Shown here: positions 1 through 5,279 of the stretch, in pieces | Position numbering within the stretch: position 1 is the first letter of the stretch | Layout: each line of letters begins with the position of its first letter | NCBI GenBank assembly: GCA_005888515.1 | Contig: VAZR01000247.1 | Location: 1 to 5,279 of the forward strand | Source: Alphaproteobacteria bacterium | Lineage (GTDB): Bacteria > Pseudomonadota > Alphaproteobacteria > ATCC43930 > CGMCC-115725 | Reading direction: 5' to 3' | DNA length: 5,279 bases | Translations under genes and position numbers: made by a program | The notes under the pieces: model-generated | What the model was told of the DNA's origin: nothing | The model's input: only the letters and a program-made list of their open reading frames with translations | Database searches by the model: none

Positions 1-2
1 AA

Positions 3-1178
3 GGTGCCGCGATACTCGTCCTCGACGCGCCCGCCGCGCGCTGGCGTGTCGAGCATGTCTTTGACGAGAGGCTGCCAAATGGCCGAGCCCGTGACTCCAC
101 CATCTCGACGCTGAGCCGCATCCCCTTCGATACCGACGGAAACGGCGCCCGCCTGCCGGCACCGGTCGCGATGCTCGCCGCCTCGACCTGGGATCTGACC
201 GGAGCGACCCGGGTCTTCACCCGCTCCGATCCGAACGGAAGCTGGACCGCGGCGACACTATCGCAAGATCCGCCCGCACGGGATTTTCTGCCGCAGATCC
301 GCAGCATCGTCGGACATGCCGATAGGGTGACAGGGATCGGGCGTGTATTCGCCGGCAACAGTCCGCGCGGCATTTTCAGCGGCGCCTACGACCCGCGGGT
401 GGCGGGCTCGATCCGCTGGGACGCCGCCCCGGAGCTCGGCGTCGGGGGCAATCCCACTGCCGGGCTCTCCGGGCCGAGCGGCCGATTGCGCATCAGCTCC
501 TTCGCCGAATGCAATGGCAGCCTGTATGCCGCCATCGGACAGCAGATCTATCAGCGGATCGACGGCGCCACGCCGAGTTGGCGGGCGGTCTACACCAATC
601 CCCGTCCCGGCGGGCATTCCGAGAGCGGTCTGCGGGGACTGACCGCGATCGCGAACCCGGGCGGTGCAGGCGAAGTTCTGCTTGCCGCTGTCGAAGGCGA
701 TATGGCGCGCATCCTGCGCTTCGACCTGGCGACCGGCAGCGAGACGCAAGAACTCGATCTGCGGCGCTTCCTTTCCGACGCTTGGCAGACGCAGGTTGGG
801 TATGTGATCGCCGCCTACAACGACATGGCCAAATTCCACGACTCCAAATCCGGCGATGTACTGCTGATCGGGCTTGAAGCCTTCATCCCGCCGCAAGCCC
901 CGACGCCGGCGGGGCATGCGATCGTCGATCTCGGTCACGGCCGCGTCGAAGGCGGCGGCTGGTATCTCGTGCGGTACCGCGATGCTCATTACGATCTGCA
1001 TCAGATCGCGGCGCCGGCGGGCACGGCTCTGGTGGCGACCCGCTCGATCGTGCCTTCGCCGTTTCCCGGCGACAGCAACGCGCTCTATTTTGCTGGGTAC
1101 GACGCCAACAAGGCGCCGGCCCACAACACGGCCTGGGTCATCCGCGCCGACAGCTCGGTCCTTTCCGTCGCGAAGTGA
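3..1178 (+). CDS. conserved-looking protein of unknown function, 5'-truncated by window edge
   Basis: The reading frame is open from the first full codon at the left edge to the TGA at 1176-1178, giving 391 visible residues, so the true start lies outside the window. The ATG at 171 is an internal methionine: the residues before it (for example AAILVLDAPAARWRVEHVF) continue the same kind of protein. The chain has no obvious transmembrane segment. It is rich in short hydrophobic stretches broken by Gly, Asp and Pro turns, for example FAECNGSLYAAIGQQIYQRIDG, GEVLLAAVEGDMARILRFDL, GDVLLIGLEAF, GGWYLVRYRD and ALYFAGYDANKAPAHNTAWV. This periodic pattern suggests an all-beta, possibly beta-propeller fold, but I found no named family or catalytic motif. 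A signal peptide cannot be judged because the N-terminus is missing. The gene converges on parC and shares no evident pathway with it. Coding status is well supported; function is unknown. Confidence 0.8.
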   Translation, partial: GAAILVLDAPAARWRVEHVFDERLPNGRARDSTISTLSRIPFDTDGNGARLPAPVAMLAASTWDLTGATRVFTRSDPNGSWTAATLSQDPPARDFLPQIRSIVGHADRVTGIGRVFAGNSPRGIFSGAYDPRVAGSIRWDAAPELGVGGNPTAGLSGPSGRLRISSFAECNGSLYAAIGQQIYQRIDGATPSWRAVYTNPRPGGHSESGLRGLTAIANPGGAGEVLLAAVEGDMARILRFDLATGSETQELDLRRFLSDAWQTQVGYVIAAYNDMAKFHDSKSGDVLLIGLEAFIPPQAPTPAGHAIVDLGHGRVEGGGWYLVRYRDAHYDLHQIAAPAGTALVATRSIVPSPFPGDSNALYFAGYDANKAPAHNTAWVIRADSSVLSVAK

Positions 1179-1209
1179 GGGCCTCCCGTCTTCCGTGACG
1201 CGCCGACGC

Positions 1210-3435
1210 TTAGCCGAAGCGGTTTGAGCGCGGGAAGCCTTGGGGCACGCCGCGGCCGGCGGCGCCGCGCGCGCCGCGCCACGGCGTCAGATCGAATTCG
1301 GTGCGGGTGCGGTTTTCGCCCTGGCGCCAGGACAGGCCTTCGGCGGATGAAAACACTTTCGCGTCGGCGAGGCCGCCGGCGCGGTGGCGCTGCAGGATCA
1401 CGCCGCGGCCGCGGGTCATCTCCGGGATCTCGGACCGCTCGACCACCAGCATGCGGCGGTTGTCGCCGACAAAGGCCGCCATGTCGCCCTCGGCCGGAGC
1501 GCAAATCGCGGCGCGCGCGCCCGCTGCCGGGGTCAGCACCTGTTTGCCGGCGCGGGTCTGGGCCAACGCTTCCTCGCCATCGACCACAAAGCCGCGCCCG
1601 TCATCCGCGGCGATCAAGAGCTTGAGGCCGGGCCGGTAGGGGAACAGCGCCACGATGTCGTGCTCGTTCGGCAGATCGATCATCAACCGCAACGGCTCAC
1701 CTTGGCCGCGTCCGCCCGGCAGGCGGTCGGCGCCGAGCGTATAAAAGCGGCCATTGCTGCCGAAAATGATTAGCCGGTCAGTTGTTTCCGCCGCGACCGC
1801 AAAGCGCGGCCCGTCGCCTTCCTTGTATTTCTGGTCGGCGAGGTTGATGCCGTGCCCCTTGACCGCGCGGATCCAGCCCTTTTGCGACAACAGCACGGTG
1901 ACGGGCTCGCGCTCGACCAATGCCGCAGCCGGGATCTCGACGGCTGCCGGGGCGGCGCCGATCACTGTGCGGCGGCGTCCAAGCTCGGTATCACCGCCGA
2001 ATTCTTTCTGCGTCGCGGCGACTTCCTTCGCGAGCGCGGTCCACTGCCGGCGCTCGCTGCCGAGCAGTTTCTCCAACTCCGCGGATTCGGCGCCAAGATT
2101 GGCCATTTCCTTCGCGATCGCGACCTCTTCGAGGCGGTGCAACGCGCGCAGCCGCATATTCAGGATCGCATCGGCCTGCACCTCGGTGAGATCCCAGCGC
2201 TTCATGATCTCGGCTTTGGGATCGTCGGCCCGGCGGATGATGCGGATGACCTGATCGAGATTGACGTAGACGACGATGAAGCCGCGCAGGATCTCCATGC
2301 GCCGCGCCACCGCCGCGAGACGGTGCCGGCTGCGCCGCTGCAACACTTCGCGGCGATGATCGAGAAAGGCCTGCAGCGCCTCTTTCAGGTTCATCACCCG
2401 CGGCACGCCGAGCGCGTCGACGACGTTGAGGTTGAGCGGCACGCGGGTTTCGAGCTCGGTCAGCCGGAACAGCTGCTCCATCAGCACATCGGCGTCGACA
2501 TTGCGGTTCTTCGGTTCGAGCACGAGTCGTATCTCGGCTGTCGATTCATCCCGGATATCGGCCAGGAGCGGCAGCTTGCGTTCCTCGAGCAAGGCCGCGA
2601 CCTTCTCGATCAAGCGGCCCTTCTGCACCTGGTAGGGGATCTCGGTAACGACGATCTGGTAGAGGCCATGGCTCAACGCTTCCTTTTGCCAGCGGGCCCG
2701 CAGCCGGAAGCTGCCGCGGCCGGTCGCATAGGCCTCGGCGATGCTCTCCGGCGCTTCGACAAGAACGCCGCCGGTCGGAAAATCGGGGCCGGGGACATGC
2801 GCCACGAGATCGGCCGGTGTGCATTTCGGTTGCTCGATCAGGTGCAACAGCGCGGCACAGAGCTCGCCGGCATTGTGCGGCGGAATGCTGGTCGCCATGC
2901 CGACCGCGATGCCGGCCGCGCCGTTGGCGAGCAGGTTCGGAAAGCGCGCCGGCAATACCACCGGCTCTCGGTCTTCGCCGTCATAGGTCTGGCGGAAATC
3001 GACGGCATCCTCGTCGATGCCGTCGAGCATCGCCTGCGCCACCGCCGACAGGCGGCTCTCGGTGTAGCGCATCGCCGCGGCGTTATCGCCGTCGATATTG
3101 CCGAAATTGCCTTGGCCGTCGACCAGCGGATAACGCTGCGAGAAATCCTGCGCGAGCCGGACCAGCGCGTCATAGACCGCGAGTTCGCCATGCGGGTGGA
3201 ACTTGCCGATCACATCGCCGACCACGCGGGCGCATTTCTTGTAGCCGGAAGCGGGATCGAGCCGCAGCTGCTGCATCGCATGCAGGATGCGGCGGTGTAC
3301 CGGTTTCAGCCCGTCGCGCACGTCCGGCAAGGAGCGCGCCATGATCGTCGACAGCGCGTAGGAGAGGTAACGCTCGCCGAGCGCGTCGGCGAAATCGACA
3401 TCGCGGATCTCGCCACCCGGCGCTATATCCGACAT
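1210..3435 (-). CDS. parC: DNA topoisomerase IV subunit A (ParC)
   Basis: This is the DNA-cleaving subunit of topoisomerase IV, which with ParE (not in this window) unlinks daughter chromosomes by ATP-driven double-strand passage. The 741 residues are close to the 752 of E. coli ParC. The N-terminal winged-helix/tower region contains DGLKPVHRR (41-49), the HPHG motif (80-83) and catalytic Tyr124 preceded by Arg123 in AAAMRYTESRLS. PARFPNLLANG and GIAVGMAT follow (162-182). A charged coiled-coil region lies around 350-480, and the beta-pinwheel C-terminal domain begins near 510. ParC rather than GyrA is favoured by GRGQGEPL (575-582), matching the degenerate ParC version of this box, and by the lack of a canonical QRRGGKG GyrA box. 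The ATG at 3433-3435 has GAGG 11 nt upstream. The position equivalent to E. coli ParC Ser80 is Leu85, with Glu84 before it. It lies 57 bp downstream of recO. Confidence 0.96.
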   Translation of the reverse strand: MSDIAPGGEIRDVDFADALGERYLSYALSTIMARSLPDVRDGLKPVHRRILHAMQQLRLDPASGYKKCARVVGDVIGKFHPHGELAVYDALVRLAQDFSQRYPLVDGQGNFGNIDGDNAAAMRYTESRLSAVAQAMLDGIDEDAVDFRQTYDGEDREPVVLPARFPNLLANGAAGIAVGMATSIPPHNAGELCAALLHLIEQPKCTPADLVAHVPGPDFPTGGVLVEAPESIAEAYATGRGSFRLRARWQKEALSHGLYQIVVTEIPYQVQKGRLIEKVAALLEERKLPLLADIRDESTAEIRLVLEPKNRNVDADVLMEQLFRLTELETRVPLNLNVVDALGVPRVMNLKEALQAFLDHRREVLQRRSRHRLAAVARRMEILRGFIVVYVNLDQVIRIIRRADDPKAEIMKRWDLTEVQADAILNMRLRALHRLEEVAIAKEMANLGAESAELEKLLGSERRQWTALAKEVAATQKEFGGDTELGRRRTVIGAAPAAVEIPAAALVEREPVTVLLSQKGWIRAVKGHGINLADQKYKEGDGPRFAVAAETTDRLIIFGSNGRFYTLGADRLPGGRGQGEPLRLMIDLPNEHDIVALFPYRPGLKLLIAADDGRGFVVDGEEALAQTRAGKQVLTPAAGARAAICAPAEGDMAAFVGDNRRMLVVERSEIPEMTRGRGVILQRHRAGGLADAKVFSSAEGLSWRQGENRTRTEFDLTPWRGARGAAGRGVPQGFPRSNRFG

Positions 3436-3441
3436 GACCTA

Positions 3442-3468
3442 TCAAGCCTCGTTGTAGTTGAGCTGCAT
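3442..3468 (-). other. eight-codon mini-ORF in the recO-parC gap
   Basis: ATG at 3466-3468 opens a frame encoding MQLNYNEA and closes with TGA at 3442-3444, six nucleotides before the parC ATG. It overlaps the parC ribosome-binding site, so translation on a recO-parC read-through transcript could influence parC initiation. If the transcript starts from the TATAAT hexamer, the mini-ORF start codon would fall upstream of it. There is no good ribosome-binding site before it, and it may be chance. Confidence 0.2.
3447..3450 (-). promoter_or_regulatory. ribosome binding site of parC
   Basis: GAGG on the minus strand lies 11 nt before the parC ATG, slightly farther than the usual 5-9 nt. It is the best Shine-Dalgarno match in the gap and supports the ATG at 3433-3435 as the parC start. 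Confidence 0.5.
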
Positions 3469-3472
3469 TATA
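3467..3472 (-). promoter_or_regulatory. possible -10 element of a parC promoter
   Basis: The minus strand reads TATAAT, a perfect sigma-70 type -10 hexamer, in the 57-bp recO-parC gap, which is AT-richer than its surroundings. A start about 7 nt downstream would give a leader of roughly 24 nt containing the GAGG ribosome-binding site. No convincing -35 hexamer is found at 16-18 bp: the stretch there is TAAAGAT-like, not TTGACA. There is also no TGn extension. It may be a weak or internal promoter, or chance. Confidence 0.35.
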
Positions 3473-3492
3473 CTCGCGGCCGACTCAAATCT

Positions 3493-4275
3493 TTAAAATC
3501 GGGGCCGGCGCATGCGCTCGGCCAGCCGTTCGCGGGCTTCTGGCAATTGGCGCCCGTGCGGCACCGACAGATGGTGCAGCAAGAAATACCCGGTCAGGGC
3601 GAGCCCGGCGGCGATGTCGCGCCGCTCCGCCGGCGAATCGCGCCACAGGAAAGTGGGCAGCGCGAGCAGTTTGTCGCGATACGGCGCGGCGGCGGCGCGC
3701 GACACCGCCCGGCCGGTTCGCGGCGAGACATAGGCGAGGTCGTCGGCCGTGCCGGTCACCGCGCAGCGGCCGAGGTCGAGACCGAAGCCGAGCGCTGATA
3801 ACAGACCGCATTCCCATTTGACATAGTATTGCGGCCAGTCATCTCCCGAATCGAGCACCGGTCCCCTCGCTAACCCTCCCCCGGTTGCGGGGGAGGGGAG
3901 AGTGGGGGTAAGCGCGGCCAGCAACGCCGCGAATGATTGGTAGAGCTCCGCGTTCGGCTCGCGCTCGGGCAGCGTCGTCAGCAGCAGCGCGGTCGCCGCC
4001 GTCACCGCGGCCAGCCGGTCGGGATCGTCAAGGAAGCGAGCCGCATGGGCTTCGACAAGCTCGCAGTCGAGCGAGCCCAGATGCTCCGGCAATCGGCCGC
4101 GCCAATTCGCAATGACCTGGTTGGCGGGCTGCAGCAAAGCGCGCCGGCGCGGCGATTGCCCACCGCGCACCAGCCCGGCATGACGGCCATGCTCGCGGGT
4201 CAACAGCTCGGCGATCAGCGCACTTTCGCCATGCCGCCGCACCGCCAGTACAAACCCGGTGTCACGCCATTCCAT
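3493..4275 (-). CDS. recO: DNA repair protein RecO with an in-frame repeat-derived insertion
   Basis: RecO is the recombination mediator that, with RecR (and RecF), loads RecA onto SSB-coated single-stranded DNA in gap repair. The 260 residues start with an OB-fold-like N-terminus (MEWRDTGFVLAVRRHGESALIAELLT; GRHAGLVRGGQS at 30-41), as in family members. A helical domain follows, containing DWPQYYVKWECGLLSALGFGLDLGRCAVTG (146-175), typical of proteobacterial RecO, which lack the full four-cysteine zinc site. Only one Cys remains in the CAVTG motif. Residues 122-139 (LTPTLPSPATGGGLARGP) look foreign: they are low in complexity and encoded by a GC-rich palindrome. Without them the flanking ALLAA and GDDWPQYYV would join much as in ordinary RecO. 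The start ATG immediately follows the era TAG (TAGATG) without a good ribosome-binding site, suggesting translational coupling. The family call is strong; whether the insert affects activity is unknown. Confidence 0.93.
   Translation of the reverse strand: MEWRDTGFVLAVRRHGESALIAELLTREHGRHAGLVRGGQSPRRRALLQPANQVIANWRGRLPEHLGSLDCELVEAHAARFLDDPDRLAAVTAATALLLTTLPEREPNAELYQSFAALLAALTPTLPSPATGGGLARGPVLDSGDDWPQYYVKWECGLLSALGFGLDLGRCAVTGTADDLAYVSPRTGRAVSRAAAAPYRDKLLALPTFLWRDSPAERRDIAAGLALTGYFLLHHLSVPHGRQLPEARERLAERMRRPRF
3862..3914. repeat. GC-rich palindromic repeat inside recO
   Basis: A perfect inverted repeat, CCCTCCCCC (3874-3882) and GGGGGAGGG (3889-3897), is separated by GGTTGC; the G and C at the loop ends can pair too, making a 10-bp stem with a 4-nt loop. 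Weaker outer arms (CGCTAACCC at 3868-3876, and CGCTTACCC read on the opposite strand near 3906-3914) extend the symmetry. From memory, such elements, whose translation looks like TLPSPxxGGG, are widespread between genes in alphaproteobacterial genomes. Here the element lies in the recO reading frame and encodes RecO residues of about 122-139. The outer boundaries are approximate. Confidence 0.75.
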
Positions 4276-5208
4276 CTACGCATTGTAATCGAGTCCGAGC
4301 GCGGCGTAGCGCTCGGGGTCCTCGACCCAGTTTACGCGCACCTTGACGAACAGGAAGAGGTGGATGCGGCGGTCGAGCATCTGCTCCAGCTCGGCGCGCG
4401 CCTTGGCGCCGATCGCCTTGATGCGCCGCCCGCCCTCGCCGAGCACGATCGCGCGCTGGCTGGTGCGCTGGACGTAAATCACCTGCTCGATGCGGGCGCT
4501 GCCGTCGGGCCGCTCCTGCCAAGATTCGGTTTCGACCGTCGCGGCATACGGCAATTCGTCGTGCAGTTGCAGGAAAACCTGTTCGCGCGTGACCTCGGCG
4601 GCGAGCCAGCGCTCCGGCGCGTCGGACAGCTGATCGGCCGGAAACAGCCAGGGCCCCCGCGGCACAGTGCTGGCGAGATGGCGCTTCAGATCGGCGACCC
4701 CATCGCCGGTCAGTGCCGATACCATGAAAACGTGCTCGAAGACGGCGCTGCGAAACAGCTCGTCGGCGAGGCCCAGCAGAGTCTCGCGGCGCACCAGATC
4801 GACCTTGTTCAACGCCAGGATGGCGCGCCGTTTGGTTTTGGCCAGCCGGCCGAGGATCGCTTTGGTGTCATGATCGACACCGCGCTGCGCCGCGCGGGCG
4901 GCATCGACCAGCAGCACGGTCGCGTCGGCATCCGCAGCGCCGGCCCAGGCGGCCGCCACCATCGCACGGTCGAGCCGCCGGCGCGGCGCGAAAATCCCCG
5001 GCGTGTCGACGAAAATAAGCTGCGCCGAATCCTCGACGGCAATGCCCAGCAGGCGGGTCCGCGTCGTCTGCACCTTCGGCGTGACGATCGCCAGCTTCGT
5101 GCCGACGAGCTGGTTCAGCAGCGTCGACTTACCGGCGTTCGGGGCGCCGATCAGCGCGACATAGCCGCAGCGCGTTTGTCCATCGCTCTCCTGCCCGGGT
5201 AGCTTCAC
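4276..5208 (-). CDS. era: GTPase Era (start codon uncertain)
   Basis: Era is an essential GTPase that binds the 3' end of 16S rRNA and acts in 30S subunit maturation. All G motifs are present. Numbered from the GTG at 5263-5265, they are G1 GAPNAGKST (40-48), G2 within TTRTRLLGI (67-75), G3 DTPG (87-90), G4 NKVD (153-156) and G5 VSAL (182-185). The C-terminal KH domain has GEGG (276-279) in QRAIVLGEGGRRIKAIG. The frame has no in-frame ATG ahead of the G domain and stays open to the right window edge. I give the GTG at 5206-5208 (310 residues), because upstream codons are repeat-derived Pro/Gly/Ser. The GTG at 5263-5265 (329 residues) or a start outside the window are alternatives, and none has a good ribosome-binding site. 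The gene ends in TAG, abutting recO. Family identity is near certain; the exact 5' end is not. Confidence 0.93.
   Translation of the reverse strand: MKLPGQESDGQTRCGYVALIGAPNAGKSTLLNQLVGTKLAIVTPKVQTTRTRLLGIAVEDSAQLIFVDTPGIFAPRRRLDRAMVAAAWAGAADADATVLLVDAARAAQRGVDHDTKAILGRLAKTKRRAILALNKVDLVRRETLLGLADELFRSAVFEHVFMVSALTGDGVADLKRHLASTVPRGPWLFPADQLSDAPERWLAAEVTREQVFLQLHDELPYAATVETESWQERPDGSARIEQVIYVQRTSQRAIVLGEGGRRIKAIGAKARAELEQMLDRRIHLFLFVKVRVNWVEDPERYAALGLDYNA
5188..5192 (-). promoter_or_regulatory. strong Shine-Dalgarno (AGGAG) near the era 5' end
   Basis: AGGAG on the minus strand stands 4 nt before an ATG at 5181-5183. It is the strongest ribosome-binding-site match at this end of the window. 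However, the ATG is out of frame with era and reaches a stop after ten codons as the sequence stands. It may mark the original era start (see the finding on the possible frameshift). Confidence 0.4.
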
Positions 5209-5265
5209 GGGGGGAGAGGGTGGCGACCCCGGACCTGATCCGGGGGAGCCGGGTGAAGGGGGCAC
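5209..5265. repeat. GC-rich palindromic repeat at the 5' end of era
   Basis: The core is an inverted repeat CCCCGGA (5227-5233) / TCCGGGG (5239-5245) with a 5-nt loop CCTGA, flanked by G-rich segments (GGGGGAGAGGG at 5210-5220 and GGGTGAAGGGGG at 5251-5262). From memory, the CCCCGGA...TCCGGGG core is a frequent intergenic palindrome in alphaproteobacteria. In the era frame it encodes a Pro/Gly/Ser string with no resemblance to an Era N-terminus, so it is probably untranslated upstream sequence or a recent N-terminal addition. Outer limits are approximate. Confidence 0.65.
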
Positions 5266-5279
5266 CGACGAGTCATGTG

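Noticed and set aside
258..1124. 288-residue open frame on the minus strand opposite the first gene
   Set aside because: The Arg-rich composition (RRRRHDRAGRHQSRARRRR) is typical of a shadow frame. The plus-strand frame has a balanced composition with beta-type hydrophobic patterning.
171..1178. ATG at 171 as the true start of the first gene
   Set aside because: The frame remains open to the window edge with protein-like sequence in the preceding 56 codons, and no ribosome-binding site precedes this ATG (the context is GCACCGGTCGCG).
1210..3435. Calling this gene gyrA
   Set aside because: The C-terminal domain lacks the QRRGGKG box of GyrA and has the ParC-like GRGQGEPL instead. Its length and C-terminal tail fit alphaproteobacterial ParC.
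1852..3798. 648-residue open frame on the plus strand, antisense to parC and recO
   Set aside because: It lies opposite a complete, well-conserved ParC and the 3' part of RecO. Its product is rich in His, Arg, Asp and Ala as expected of a reverse-frame shadow in GC-rich DNA, and it crosses two genes and their spacer without its own recognisable motifs.
3874..3897. Hairpin as a transcription terminator
   Set aside because: It sits inside recO with no T tract on either strand after the stem, and the coding frame continues intact through it.
3937..5202. 421-residue open frame on the plus strand, antisense to era and recO
   Set aside because: It is opposite motif-complete Era and RecO and spans their junction. 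No domain is recognisable, so it is a compositional shadow.

Overview
This GC-rich window most likely comes from an alphaproteobacterium. Evidence is the minus-strand order era-recO-parC (in many alphaproteobacteria rnc-era-recO, with parC nearby), the alphaproteobacterial style of the proteins (GAPNAGKS P-loop in Era; VDGQGNFGNIDGDNAAAMRYTE and the GFPRSNRF-type tail in ParC), and two GC-rich palindromic repeats of a kind common in these genomes. The family calls rest on reading motifs by eye. No database search was run.

Layout from left to right: a plus-strand gene cut by the left edge (3-1178) encodes the C-terminal 391 residues of a conserved-looking protein of unknown function, possibly a beta-propeller. 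It converges on parC across 31 bp with no clear terminator. The rest is a minus-strand block read from right to left: era (from near the right edge to 4276), recO (4275-3493) and parC (3435-1210). The era stop codon directly abuts the recO start codon (TAGATG), so the two are probably co-transcribed and translationally coupled. recO and parC are separated by 57 bp. That gap holds a TATAAT hexamer, an eight-codon mini-ORF and a GAGG ribosome-binding site, so parC may also have its own promoter.

Era (ribosome assembly GTPase), RecO (recombination mediator) and ParC (topoisomerase IV subunit A) are housekeeping proteins, and I see no new defence or mobile system. The most interesting feature is the two palindromic repeats touching genes. 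One lies in frame inside recO and adds about 18 residues. The other covers the 5' end of the era reading frame and makes the era start uncertain. The best ribosome-binding site there (AGGAG) precedes an ATG that is one base out of frame with era. ParC also carries Glu-Leu where E. coli ParC has the quinolone-contacting Asp-Ser.
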